Below, in pieces: positions 48,103 through 57,847 of a stretch of 64,000 bases of DNA. The position numbers and the translations under genes were made by a program. The stretch's first letter is position 1; every line of letters starts with the position of its first letter. The notes beneath the pieces are model-generated. The model was not told the DNA's origin, did not search any database, and was given only the letters and a program-made list of their open reading frames with translations. Source of the stretch: an uncultured Thermodesulfobacterium sp. (lineage in GTDB: Bacteria > Desulfobacterota > Thermodesulfobacteria > Thermodesulfobacteriales > Thermodesulfobacteriaceae); contig CALLJG010000010.1 of NCBI GenBank assembly GCA_938091335.1, positions 1 through 64,000 of the forward strand, given 5' to 3'.

Positions 48103-49098
48103 ATGCAAAAAAAGGAAGCTTTTTTAGGATTTTTAGTGACATTTGTAATTCTTACTACGATATTATTGAATTTTTCTATTAAAAAATCAGGGGGAAGATT
48201 AATAACACCTAATTATGTCAAAAGAGGATATATATTTGACAGAAATATTAACCCCATTGTAGTTACTTTGGAAAATTATAAGGCTTATTATGTTATCAAA
48301 GAAAATTTTTTGTTTAATTTTCAAGATTTATCTCTTATTAAAACATATTTAGGAAATATCTTAAGTCTTCCTAAAAAAGGAATAATACTTCTTTCTGAAA
48401 AATTAAGTTTGGATGAAGTAGAAATCTTAAAAAAAGATGAAAATATAATTATTGAAAAAGATTTCAAGAGAAAAATTCTTTATCCTTATCTTAAAAATAT
48501 AATAGGTGAAGTTGTATATAATGAAGGAATATCAGGATTAGAAAAGATCTTTGATGATCTGTTAAAATGTGGTAAACCGCTTATATTATCCCTTGATTTA
48601 AATTTAGAAAAAAAGATTTATAATACCATTCAAGAATTAAATTTAAAAAATTACATAATAACTGTTTTTAATATTGAAACAGGAGAAGTTTTAGGATATT
48701 TAGAAGATGAAAATGCAAAAATCTTTGAAATTTATTATCCTTTAACTTTTTTTGAAATTCCTGAAAATGAAATCAAAGGTTTTAATTGGACCTTAGGAAT
48801 TAATCCAATAATTATAGACGGAAAAGAGAAAAAAATAAATATTTGGCATCTTGCTAAATGGTATATGGAAAAAATTTGTAATTCCAATATCTCCCCCACT
48901 CTCATATATACCAAATCCCAAAAATGTAAGCCTTCTTCTGAATTTTTTGAAAATAGTAATAATGCACATATATATAATCTAGGCAACATTATTATCACCA
49001 TAGTTTTTAAGAAAGACAAGTTATTTATTTCTTCTCTTCAAGTTTCCTCTTTAGAATTAAACCAATACATAGTTGATAAAATTATTTCTTTTTTATGA
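48103..49098 (+). CDS. Degenerate FtsI/class B PBP-like protein (pseudo-transpeptidase)
   Basis: dcw position of ftsI; 'RGYIFDRNINPIVV', 'NEGISGLEKIFDDLL', 'LSLDLNLEKKIYN', 'ETGEVLGYLED' resemble class B PBP landmarks, but the SxxK, SxN and KTG motifs are absent; only 331 aa. Confidence 0.7.
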   Translation: MQKKEAFLGFLVTFVILTTILLNFSIKKSGGRLITPNYVKRGYIFDRNINPIVVTLENYKAYYVIKENFLFNFQDLSLIKTYLGNILSLPKKGIILLSEKLSLDEVEILKKDENIIIEKDFKRKILYPYLKNIIGEVVYNEGISGLEKIFDDLLKCGKPLILSLDLNLEKKIYNTIQELNLKNYIITVFNIETGEVLGYLEDENAKIFEIYYPLTFFEIPENEIKGFNWTLGINPIIIDGKEKKINIWHLAKWYMEKICNSNISPTLIYTKSQKCKPSSEFFENSNNAHIYNLGNIIITIVFKKDKLFISSLQVSSLELNQYIVDKIISFL

Positions 49099-50600
49099 AA
49101 ACTTTAGGAGAGATAATAAAAAATTTAGAAATTTCAAAAAGCTATTACGGAAGTCAAATTATAAAAAATTGGGGACCTTATAAAGGTTTAAAAATAAGAG
49201 GTATAACTGAAAATTCTACAGAGGTAAAGGATAATTATATTTTTATAGCAAGAAAAGGTTCTTCTTTTAATGGAGAGGATTTTATTGAAGAGGCAGTTAA
49301 AAATGGTGCTATAGTAATTATAAGAGAAAGTGAATTGAATCCTGTAGAAAGTATCCCGGGAATTATTCAAATCCAAGTAAAAAATATTAAAAAAGCTATT
49401 TCCTCTATAGCTTTCAATTTTTATGAAAATCCTCAAGAAAAATTATTTTTAATAGGTGTAACTGGAACAAATGGAAAAACTTCAGTAAGTTTTTTTACTA
49501 AAACCCTTTTTGATTTAATAGGTATAAAATGTGGATATATAGGAACACTTTTTTATGAAATTGATAGAATAATACCTGCAAAAGAAACTACTCCTTCAAT
49601 TTTATATATTACTTCTTTGTTAAAGGAAATGGTAGAAAAAGGATTCAAAGCTTGCGTAATAGAGGTCTCATCCCATGCTCTTCATCAAGATAGGATTTTA
49701 GGTCTTTTATTTGATGTTGCAGTTTTTACTAATCTTTCAAGAGATCATTTAGATTATCATGAAAATATGGAAAATTATTATCAAGCTAAAAAAAAGCTTT
49801 TTACTAATTATTTAAAACCTACAGGAAAAATAGTTATTTCTCTTGAAAATGAATATGGAAAAAGATTGGCAAAAGAATTAAAAACTCTTTCTCCTCTTTG
49901 TGTAAATAATAACGAAATAAACGCTAAAGTTGTAAATATAAAAGATGGGTTAAACTTAAAAATAAAGATTAAAAATAAAGAATATGAAAGTTCGGTTAAT
50001 CTTTTAGGAAATTATCAAATTAAAAATTTAATTACTACTTTAGGTATTTTTATGGCATGTGAGTTTGAAATCAAAGAAATATTAAAATATTTGACATTTC
50101 TTAAAAATCCTATTGGAAGACTTGAATTGGTGGGTGAATACAAAGGAGCAAAAATATTTGTGGATTACGCACATACCCCTTCTGCATTGGAAGAAGCACT
50201 TAAAAGCTTAATCCCTCTCAAACAAAACAAACTTATAGTAGTTTTTGGGTGTGGAGGAAATCGAGATAAAGGTAAAAGACCTATTATGGGTAAAATCGCA
50301 AGTTCTTTAGCTGATGAAATAATATTAACTTCTGATAATCCAAGATTTGAAAATCCCTTAGAAATTATAGAAGATATTAAAAAAGGGATAAATTATAAAA
50401 AACCATATAAAGTTATACCTGATAGAAAAGAGGCTCTAAAGTTTAGTATAAATATTTTACAAAAAGGAGATGTACTTTTAGTTGCAGGCAAAGGACATGA
50501 AACTTATCAAGAAATTCAAGGAAAAAAAATACCTTTTTCTGATCAAGAAGAAATTTTAAAAATTATAAAAGGTTTAAATAAAAATGAATGTGGAAATTAA
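49095..50600 (+). CDS. murE: UDP-MurNAc-tripeptide synthetase
   Basis: 'GVTGTNGKTSVSFF', 'EVSSHALHQDRI', 'VDYAHTPSALEEAL', 'DNPRFENPLEII' (DNPR-like DAP motif). Confidence 0.96.
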   Translation: MKTLGEIIKNLEISKSYYGSQIIKNWGPYKGLKIRGITENSTEVKDNYIFIARKGSSFNGEDFIEEAVKNGAIVIIRESELNPVESIPGIIQIQVKNIKKAISSIAFNFYENPQEKLFLIGVTGTNGKTSVSFFTKTLFDLIGIKCGYIGTLFYEIDRIIPAKETTPSILYITSLLKEMVEKGFKACVIEVSSHALHQDRILGLLFDVAVFTNLSRDHLDYHENMENYYQAKKKLFTNYLKPTGKIVISLENEYGKRLAKELKTLSPLCVNNNEINAKVVNIKDGLNLKIKIKNKEYESSVNLLGNYQIKNLITTLGIFMACEFEIKEILKYLTFLKNPIGRLELVGEYKGAKIFVDYAHTPSALEEALKSLIPLKQNKLIVVFGCGGNRDKGKRPIMGKIASSLADEIILTSDNPRFENPLEIIEDIKKGINYKKPYKVIPDRKEALKFSINILQKGDVLLVAGKGHETYQEIQGKKIPFSDQEEILKIIKGLNKNECGN

Positions 50601-52002
50601 ATTAATTACAGAAGATGTAATAAAAGCAGTTTCAGGAATCCTTATAAATGGAGATATGGGAATTTCTTTCAAAGGCATTTCTACAGATACAAGAATTATA
50701 AAACCTGGTTATCTTTTTTGGGCTTTGAAAGGGAAAAATTTTGATGGACATGATTTTTATAAAATTTCTCTTGAAAAAGGAGCTAAAGGATTAGTTATTT
50801 CATATTTTCCTAAAGGATTTAAGATTGAAGAAATGCCTAAAACTATTTCTATTATCTTAGTAAAGGATTCTTTAAAAGCATTAGGTGATTTAGCTAATTT
50901 TTGGAGAAAAAAAATAAATCCAATTATAGTAGCTATTACAGGTTCTTGCGGAAAAACTACCACCAAAGAGATAACCTATGAAATTGTATCCAGGTTTTTT
51001 GATGCTACCAAAAATATGGGAAACTATAATAATCTTATAGGAGTACCCTTGAGTCTTCTTTCTATAAAAGAGGGAACAGAGGTAGGGATTTTAGAATTAG
51101 GCACTAATCAAAAAGGAGAAATAGAAAAACTTTCAAAAATTGTGCAACCTCAAATTTCTGTAATTACCTCTATATATCCTTCTCATTTAGAAGGACTTGG
51201 TAGCATAGAAGGAGTTTTAGAAGAAAAAATAAGCCTTTTTAAAAATACTCATCCTGATGGCACACTTATTTATAATTTTGACCAAGAAATCTTAAGAAAG
51301 CAGATAAAAAAATTCCCTCAAAATAAAATTTCCTTTGGTTTTAATCCCGAAGCTGATATTTCTTTTCAAAATTTGTCTTTTAAGGAAGGAAAAATAAAAG
51401 GTTCCATAATATTTAAAACCAAAATCTATAATTTAGAAATAAATAATATAGGAAAGCATAATCTTTTAAATCTACTTGCTGCTCTTGCTGTAGCTATTTC
51501 TTTAGGAATAGATTTAGAAAAAATTATACCCATTCTTGAAAAAGAAATTATTTTTTTTCAAAGAGCAAGATTTTTAAATAAAGGTTCTCATTTTATTATA
51601 GATGATACCTATAATGCTAATCCTGGCTCAGTAAAAGCTTCTTTAGAATATTTTAAAGACCTTGCCTCTAATTATCAAAAAAAAATTGTAATATTAGGTG
51701 AGATGAAAGAACTTGGTAAATACTCAGAAAAATATCATAGAGAAATTGGAAAATTTGTAAGTGAAATAGCAGATATAGCTTTCTTTATAGGAGAAACCAC
51801 TCCTTATTATGTAGAAGGATTTCAGTTTTATAAAACCAAAAATAAATTTTATAAAGCCTTTAACAGTGTAGAAGATTTTTTAGAAAATTGGCCTATCAAA
51901 GAAGTTTTAAAAAAAGAAGAAAAAAATATTATTTTAGTAAAAGGTTCAAGAGCTTTAAAAATGGAAAGAATTATAGAAAAACTTTTAAAGGAGAATTTTT
52001 AA
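50584..52002 (+). CDS. murF: UDP-MurNAc-pentapeptide synthetase
   Basis: 'ISTDTRIIKPG', 'AITGSCGKTTTKE', 'KNMGNYNNLIGVPLSLL', 'DDTYNANPGSVKASL'. Confidence 0.96.
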   Translation: MNVEIKLITEDVIKAVSGILINGDMGISFKGISTDTRIIKPGYLFWALKGKNFDGHDFYKISLEKGAKGLVISYFPKGFKIEEMPKTISIILVKDSLKALGDLANFWRKKINPIIVAITGSCGKTTTKEITYEIVSRFFDATKNMGNYNNLIGVPLSLLSIKEGTEVGILELGTNQKGEIEKLSKIVQPQISVITSIYPSHLEGLGSIEGVLEEKISLFKNTHPDGTLIYNFDQEILRKQIKKFPQNKISFGFNPEADISFQNLSFKEGKIKGSIIFKTKIYNLEINNIGKHNLLNLLAALAVAISLGIDLEKIIPILEKEIIFFQRARFLNKGSHFIIDDTYNANPGSVKASLEYFKDLASNYQKKIVILGEMKELGKYSEKYHREIGKFVSEIADIAFFIGETTPYYVEGFQFYKTKNKFYKAFNSVEDFLENWPIKEVLKKEEKNIILVKGSRALKMERIIEKLLKENF

Positions 52003-53081
52003 TGCTTTATCATTTATTTTATTATCTTAAAGATATATCTATTATTTTTAATGTTTTTAAATATATCACTTTTAGAATGATCTGTGGTGCTATTACTGCA
52101 TTTATTTTAGTGTATTTACTTATGCCTCCTTTTATAAGATTTATGAAGGAAAAACAATTTGGTCAAATAATAAGAGAAGAAGGACCCCAACATCATATTG
52201 TAAAAACAGGTATTCCTACTATGGGTGGATTAATAATAGTTTTAGCAGTTGTCTCCTCTGTTATTCTTTGGTGTAATCTAACCAATTATTTAATATGGTT
52301 ATCCCTTTTTATTCTTTTAAGTTTTGCCTTTATAGGTTTTTTAGATGACTTTTTAAAAATAAAAAGAAGGAAAAATTTAGGATTAAAAGCCCGTCATAAA
52401 ATTTTAGCTCAATTTTTTATAGTTTCTATCTTTTATTTAATACTTTTTAAATATTTTAATTTTCCCTCCACTCTGAATCTTCCCTTTTTAAAGAAATTAA
52501 TTCTTGATATAGGAAGCTTTTATTTAATTTTTAGTATGTTAGTAATAATTGGAAGTTCCAATGCTATGAATTTGACAGATGGACTGGACGGACTTGCCAT
52601 AGTTCCATTTATGGTAGTTGCAGGAGTTTATAGTATCTTAAGTTATGTAGCAGGACATATAAAATTTGCTAATTATTTATTTATTCCCCATATTCCCTAT
52701 GCAGGAGAACTTGCTATTTTCTGTGCTATTTTAATTGGAGCTGCTTTGGGATTCCTTTGGTACAACGCACATCCTGCAGAAATCTTTATGGGTGATGTTG
52801 GAGCTCTTAGTCTTGGAGCTTCAATGGGAGCTATTGCTATTATAGTAAAACAAGAACTTTTACTAATCATAGCTGGAGGGATTTTTGTATTAGAAGCTCT
52901 TTCAGTAATTTTACAAGTGGGATACTTTAAACTTACTAAAGGTAAAAGGATTTTTAGGATGTCACCTCTTCATCATCATTTTGAATTAAAAGGATGGCCA
53001 GAAAATAAAGTAGTTGTTAGATTTTGGATCATCTCGATACTTTGTGGATTAATTGCATTAAGTACACTTAAAATAAGATAA
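52002..53081 (+). CDS. mraY: Phospho-MurNAc-pentapeptide transferase
   Basis: 'GIPTMGGLII', 'FLDDFLKIKRRKNLGL', 'NAMNLTDGLDGLA', 'FMGDVGALSLGA', 'MSPLHHHFELKGW'. Start ATG overlaps murF stop (TAATG); ORF track begins at 51888. Confidence 0.96.
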   Translation: MLYHLFYYLKDISIIFNVFKYITFRMICGAITAFILVYLLMPPFIRFMKEKQFGQIIREEGPQHHIVKTGIPTMGGLIIVLAVVSSVILWCNLTNYLIWLSLFILLSFAFIGFLDDFLKIKRRKNLGLKARHKILAQFFIVSIFYLILFKYFNFPSTLNLPFLKKLILDIGSFYLIFSMLVIIGSSNAMNLTDGLDGLAIVPFMVVAGVYSILSYVAGHIKFANYLFIPHIPYAGELAIFCAILIGAALGFLWYNAHPAEIFMGDVGALSLGASMGAIAIIVKQELLLIIAGGIFVLEALSVILQVGYFKLTKGKRIFRMSPLHHHFELKGWPENKVVVRFWIISILCGLIALSTLKIR

Positions 53082-53085
53082 GTAT

Positions 53086-54489
53086 ATGAATTTAAAAGGA
53101 AAAAAAATAGTTGTTATAGGATTTGGTAAAAGTGGAAAAGCAGCTACTAAACTTCTTTTAAAACACGGTTGTGGAGAAATAATAGTTTCTGAAAGCATGA
53201 ACAGGTCTGAACTGCCTTCTGAAATTTTAAGGTTTTTTGAATCTCAAGGAGTCTATTTTGAAACAGGGGGACATAAAAAAGAAACTTTACTTTCTGCAGA
53301 TCTAGTAGTAGTAAGTCCTGGGGTACCAAAAGAAATATATCAAATTTGTATTAAAAAAGGAATTCCGGTTTTAAGTGAATTGGAATTAGCCTGGCAATTA
53401 TTACCAAAAAAATCTGAAGTAATTGCTATTACAGGAACAAATGGTAAAACAACCACCACTGCCATTGTTTCAGAACTTCTTAAATTATCAGGGCATAAAG
53501 TTTTTACTGGTGGAAATTATGGTATTCCTTTATCTGAATTAATTATTTCTAACACCCCAGTAGAAAAGATAGTGCTTGAGGTTTCTAGTTTTCAATTAGA
53601 AAATATTCATTCTTTTTTTCCGCAAATCGGGATTCTCTTAAATATTACTCCTGATCATTTAGAAAGATATACATCTGAAGAAGAATATGCTTACTATAAA
53701 TACAGAATCTTTGAAAATCAAAAAGAAGAAAATTATAGTATTTTACCTTTTCAAGAAAAATGGTTTGATAAATTTAAAAAAATAATAAAAGGAAAGGTTA
53801 TCTTTTTTGATGAAAAAGAAAATCCTAAAGCTAAAGCTTTTATTAAAAGAGATTCTCAATCTTCAAAGGATGGATTTATATTAAATTTAGAAAAGGAAGA
53901 ATTTTATTCCTTTTCAGGATTTAAACTTTTAGGACTTCATAACAAAGTAAACTTTGTAACAGCAAGTTTAGCGGCGAGATTGGGAGGTGCAAGTGAAGAA
54001 AGTATAAAAACTTTAATTCCTCAATTTACTGGTTTCCCCCATAGACTTGAATATATAGGAGATTTTGGTGGAATTTATTTTATAAATGATTCAAAGGCTA
54101 CAAATGTTTTTGCTACAATTTCAGCTCTTAAAAGCCTTCCAGCATCTTCTATTATACTTATATTAGGAGGAAAACATAAAGGTGGTTCTTATACGGATCT
54201 AATACCTTATATAAAAGAAAAAGTAAAAATTCTAATTCTTATGGGTAACTCAAGATTTATATTAGCTGAAGAACTAAAGAACCTTACAGAAACATATATA
54301 ACTGAAAATTTAAAAGAGGCTACTCTTTTATCTATAAAATGTGCTAAACCAGGAGATATAGTCCTTCTTTCACCAGCGTGTTCAAGTTTTGATCAGTTTA
54401 AGAATTATGAAGAACGGGGAAATTATTTTAGAAATCTGGTATTAACTTATGCAAATATATACTTGAATAAAAAAGGGGTTTTACATTGA
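53086..54489 (+). CDS. murD: UDP-MurNAc-L-Ala:D-Glu ligase
   Basis: 'AITGTNGKTTTTAIVSELL', 'GGNYGIPLSEL', 'VSSFQLENI', 'NDSKATNVFATISAL', 'LLSPACSSFDQFKNYEERGNYF'. Confidence 0.96.
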   Translation: MNLKGKKIVVIGFGKSGKAATKLLLKHGCGEIIVSESMNRSELPSEILRFFESQGVYFETGGHKKETLLSADLVVVSPGVPKEIYQICIKKGIPVLSELELAWQLLPKKSEVIAITGTNGKTTTTAIVSELLKLSGHKVFTGGNYGIPLSELIISNTPVEKIVLEVSSFQLENIHSFFPQIGILLNITPDHLERYTSEEEYAYYKYRIFENQKEENYSILPFQEKWFDKFKKIIKGKVIFFDEKENPKAKAFIKRDSQSSKDGFILNLEKEEFYSFSGFKLLGLHNKVNFVTASLAARLGGASEESIKTLIPQFTGFPHRLEYIGDFGGIYFINDSKATNVFATISALKSLPASSIILILGGKHKGGSYTDLIPYIKEKVKILILMGNSRFILAEELKNLTETYITENLKEATLLSIKCAKPGDIVLLSPACSSFDQFKNYEERGNYFRNLVLTYANIYLNKKGVLH

Positions 54490-55568
54490 AGTGGCTTGTT
54501 GTAGCTGGTGGAACAGGAGGGCATCTTATTCCTGGAATAGCTATAGCTCAAGAATTATCAAATCTAAAAAGAGAGGTATTTTTTATTTCAGGGACAAGAA
54601 AAATAGAAGAAGTAATATTAAAAAATAAACCTTTTAAAATATATAGAATAGATGTAGAAGGATTTATAGGAAGGTCTTTTAAAGAAAAATTAAGGGCTTT
54701 TATAAAAATGATAAAAGCTATTCAAATTTCTTATAAACTTATTAAAAAATTAGATCCTAACATAATATTTGCTACGGGTGGATATATTTCTTTTCCTGTA
54801 ATAGTTGCAGGAAAATTACTAAGAAAAAAAACAGGTTTACATGAACAAAACATAGAGCCAGGAATAGCTAACAAAATATTGAGCTATTTGGTAGATAAAG
54901 TATTTTTAAGTATAAAGGAAAGTGAAAAATACTTTCCTAAAAAAAAGATTATCTTTTCTGGAAATCCCGTAAGAAAGGAATTATTGGAAAAATATCCAAG
55001 AGAACATTCTGGAAAGGGTCTTTTAATTTTAGGAGGAAGCTTAGGAGCAAGATTTATAAATGATTTAGCTTTAAAAATTGTTCCTACGCTTTTGGATGAA
55101 TTTAAAGATCTTTTAATAATCCACCAAACTGGACTGGAAGATTTTGAAAGAGTTAAAAAGGAATACAAAGATTTATTAAATAAAAAGCCTTTTTCTTATT
55201 TAAAAGTTTTTCCTTTTATAGAAAATATGGGATGGGCTTATTCTCAAGTTGATTTGTTTTTAGGAAGATGTGGAGCAACAACATTAGCTGAACTTTTTGC
55301 AGTAGGAGTTCCTGCTATTTTTATACCCTTCCCTTATGCAGCAAAAGCTCATCAAGAAAAAAATGCTAAAATTGTAGCAGAAAAAGGTGGAGCTATATTA
55401 ATTCTCCAAAAAGAAGCAACTCCTTCCAGAGTTTTAAACGAGATAAAATCACTTTTCATGGAAGAAAAAAGATTAAAAATTATGTCAGAAATAATGAAAA
55501 GCTTTTTTGTGAGTAACTCGGAAAAAACTATTATTACAGAAATGGAAAAATTGATAGCTTATGCTTGA
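54486..55568 (+). CDS. murG: UDP-GlcNAc:undecaprenyl-PP-MurNAc-pentapeptide GlcNAc transferase
   Basis: 'VVAGGTGGHLIPGIAIAQEL', 'FATGGYISFPVIVAG', 'LLILGGSLGARFIND', 'GRCGATTLAELFAVGVPAIFIPFPYAAKAHQEKNA'. TTG start overlaps murD stop. Confidence 0.96.
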   Translation: MKWLVVAGGTGGHLIPGIAIAQELSNLKREVFFISGTRKIEEVILKNKPFKIYRIDVEGFIGRSFKEKLRAFIKMIKAIQISYKLIKKLDPNIIFATGGYISFPVIVAGKLLRKKTGLHEQNIEPGIANKILSYLVDKVFLSIKESEKYFPKKKIIFSGNPVRKELLEKYPREHSGKGLLILGGSLGARFINDLALKIVPTLLDEFKDLLIIHQTGLEDFERVKKEYKDLLNKKPFSYLKVFPFIENMGWAYSQVDLFLGRCGATTLAELFAVGVPAIFIPFPYAAKAHQEKNAKIVAEKGGAILILQKEATPSRVLNEIKSLFMEEKRLKIMSEIMKSFFVSNSEKTIITEMEKLIAYA

Positions 55569-56928
55569 AAGAAAAAATATACATCTTATTGGAATTGGTG
55601 GAGTTGGAATGAGTGGCTTAGCTCTAATACTAGCAAAATTGGGACATAAGGTCACTGGCTGTGATATAGCCAAAAGTAAATACACTAAAATGTTAGAAAA
55701 AGCAGGTATTAAGGTATATTATGAGCATTCGGAGTCTCATTTAAATTCTGTAGATGTTGTAATTTATTCCTCTGCCATCCCACAGGACAATCCAGAAATC
55801 TTAAAAGCTAAAAAGTTAGGTGTATGGTTAATTTCAAGAGCTCAAATGCTATCTGAAGTAATGAATATGTATCCTAAAAGTATAGTTATAGCTGGTTCTC
55901 ACGGAAAAACTACTACTACTTCGATGCTATCTGAGGTTTTAATAAAACTTAATAAAAACCCCACAGTTATAGTAGGAGGAATAATTAATAATTTTAAGAC
56001 TCATTCTCTTTTAGGTAAAAGTGAATATCTTGTGGCTGAGGCAGATGAAAGTGATGGTTCCTTTCTGTGTTATAAACCTTATATTGAAGTAATCACCAAT
56101 ATTGATAAAGAACACCTCGACTTTTATACAGACTTTAATGCTATTAAAAAAGCCTTTATAAACTTTATAAAAAAATGTTCTTCTCAAGGTAAAGTAATTT
56201 TATGTGGAGATGATCCAGGAGTAAGAGAGGTATTAAATGAAATCTCAGGTCCTTTTTTACTTTATGGTTTTTCTACAGAAAATCAACTTGTAGGACGATT
56301 AAAAGATAACTCCCCCTATCCTGAAGTAGAAATTTACTATTTTGGAAAATTTTTAGGAAATTTAAGATTATCTGTACCAGGAAAACATAATATACTCAAT
56401 GCTTTAGGAGTAATTGGAGTATCTCTTGAACTTAATCTTTCTATTCCTAAAATTATAAAAGCACTTGAAGAATTTAAAGGAGTAGCAAGGAGACTTGAAT
56501 TAAAAGGTATATGGAATCAAACAATTTTAATAGACGATTATGCTCATCATCCAACTGAAATTAAAGCTACTCTCTCAGCCTTAAAAACTCTCTATCCTGA
56601 TAAAAAAATAATTGTTATTTTCCAGCCTCATCGATATACGAGAACTAAATTTTTATGGAATGAATTTTTATTTACCTTAAACGAACCCGAAGTTTTAATT
56701 TTAACTGAAATATACCCTGCCAGTGAAAAACCTATTCCTGGAATTTCTGGATATAGTTTCTATGAGGCAGTTAAATCTTTAAGAGTACCTCATCCCACTT
56801 TCTTTGGAAGTTCCTTTGAAGAAATTTTAAAAATCTTAAAAAAAATCAGTAACAAAAACCAAATAATTATAACTATGGGAGCTGGAGATATATATAGACT
56901 CCATAAATACCTTTTAAGTGAACCCTAA
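55561..56928 (+). CDS. murC: UDP-N-acetylmuramate-L-alanine ligase
   Basis: 'IHLIGIGGVGMSGLALIL', 'IAGSHGKTTTTSML', 'ADESDGSFL', 'IDDYAHHPTEIKATL', 'FQPHRYTRTKFL'. Confidence 0.96.
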   Translation: MLERKNIHLIGIGGVGMSGLALILAKLGHKVTGCDIAKSKYTKMLEKAGIKVYYEHSESHLNSVDVVIYSSAIPQDNPEILKAKKLGVWLISRAQMLSEVMNMYPKSIVIAGSHGKTTTTSMLSEVLIKLNKNPTVIVGGIINNFKTHSLLGKSEYLVAEADESDGSFLCYKPYIEVITNIDKEHLDFYTDFNAIKKAFINFIKKCSSQGKVILCGDDPGVREVLNEISGPFLLYGFSTENQLVGRLKDNSPYPEVEIYYFGKFLGNLRLSVPGKHNILNALGVIGVSLELNLSIPKIIKALEEFKGVARRLELKGIWNQTILIDDYAHHPTEIKATLSALKTLYPDKKIIVIFQPHRYTRTKFLWNEFLFTLNEPEVLILTEIYPASEKPIPGISGYSFYEAVKSLRVPHPTFFGSSFEEILKILKKISNKNQIIITMGAGDIYRLHKYLLSEP

Positions 56929-57847
56929 AAAAGTTATGGTATTTGAAGAAATAGACAGGAAATTAGAAAAATTAAAAATATTTTATAAGAAAGAAGAACC
57001 CTTGGCTTTTTATACTACTATAAAAATAGGCGGAAAATGTAAAAGGATGCTTTTCCCAGATACAGAAGAAAAATTAATTTCCATTCTTGATTTCCTTGAA
57101 ATAAAAGAAATCCCCTTTTTTGTAATAGGTGGAGGAAGTAAACTCTTAATTTCTGATAAAGAATTTAACGGAGTAGTCATAAATTTACGTGAGCTTAAAG
57201 AGATAAAAATAATTAAAAAAAATGATAAAAAACTTTTGCTAAAAGGAGGTGTAGGTACCAAAATTAGCCAAATCATTTCCTTTGGAATTAAAGAGGGTTT
57301 TGGTGGACTTGAATTTTTAGCAGGAGTTCCTGCCTCTATCGGGGGTGCTATTAAGATGAATGCAGGAGCTTTTGAAAAAAGCATTTCTCAATTAATAAAA
57401 ACTCTTAAAATTTATAAAAATAAAAATATTAAAACCTTAATTTCTAATGAAAATTTATGGAATTATAGAACTTTTAAAGAGCCAGGTATTATAATTTCTG
57501 CTGAGCTTGAATTAATAAAAAGAGAAAAAAAAGAGATTAAAAATCTCTTAAAAACCTATATAGAAAAAAGAAAGAAAACTCAACCATTATTTGAAAAAAC
57601 TTTTGGTTCTGTTTTTAAAAATCCACCATCTCACTATGCAGGAAAACTAATAGAAAAATGTGGATTAAAAGGATATCAAATTGGAAATGCTAAGATTTCT
57701 GAACAACATGCAAATTTTATAGTAAATTTAGGAAATGCTAAATTTGAAGATGTTTTAGCACTTATAAAATTAATTCAAGACAAAGTTTTTTCAAAATTTG
57801 GAATTCTTTTGGAACCTGAAGTAAATATTATAGAAAATCCACTATGA
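56918..57847 (+). CDS. murB: UDP-N-acetylenolpyruvoylglucosamine reductase
   Basis: 'YTTIKIGGKCKRMLFP', 'IGGGSKLLI', 'GLEFLAGVPASIGGAIKMNAGAF', 'GSVFKNPP', 'KLIEKCGLKGYQIGNAKISEQHANFIVN'. Confidence 0.95.
   Translation: MNPKKVMVFEEIDRKLEKLKIFYKKEEPLAFYTTIKIGGKCKRMLFPDTEEKLISILDFLEIKEIPFFVIGGGSKLLISDKEFNGVVINLRELKEIKIIKKNDKKLLLKGGVGTKISQIISFGIKEGFGGLEFLAGVPASIGGAIKMNAGAFEKSISQLIKTLKIYKNKNIKTLISNENLWNYRTFKEPGIIISAELELIKREKKEIKNLLKTYIEKRKKTQPLFEKTFGSVFKNPPSHYAGKLIEKCGLKGYQIGNAKISEQHANFIVNLGNAKFEDVLALIKLIQDKVFSKFGILLEPEVNIIENPL

Noticed and set aside
57010-57384. 124-aa antisense ORF in murB
   Set aside because: Shadow ORF of a conserved enzyme.
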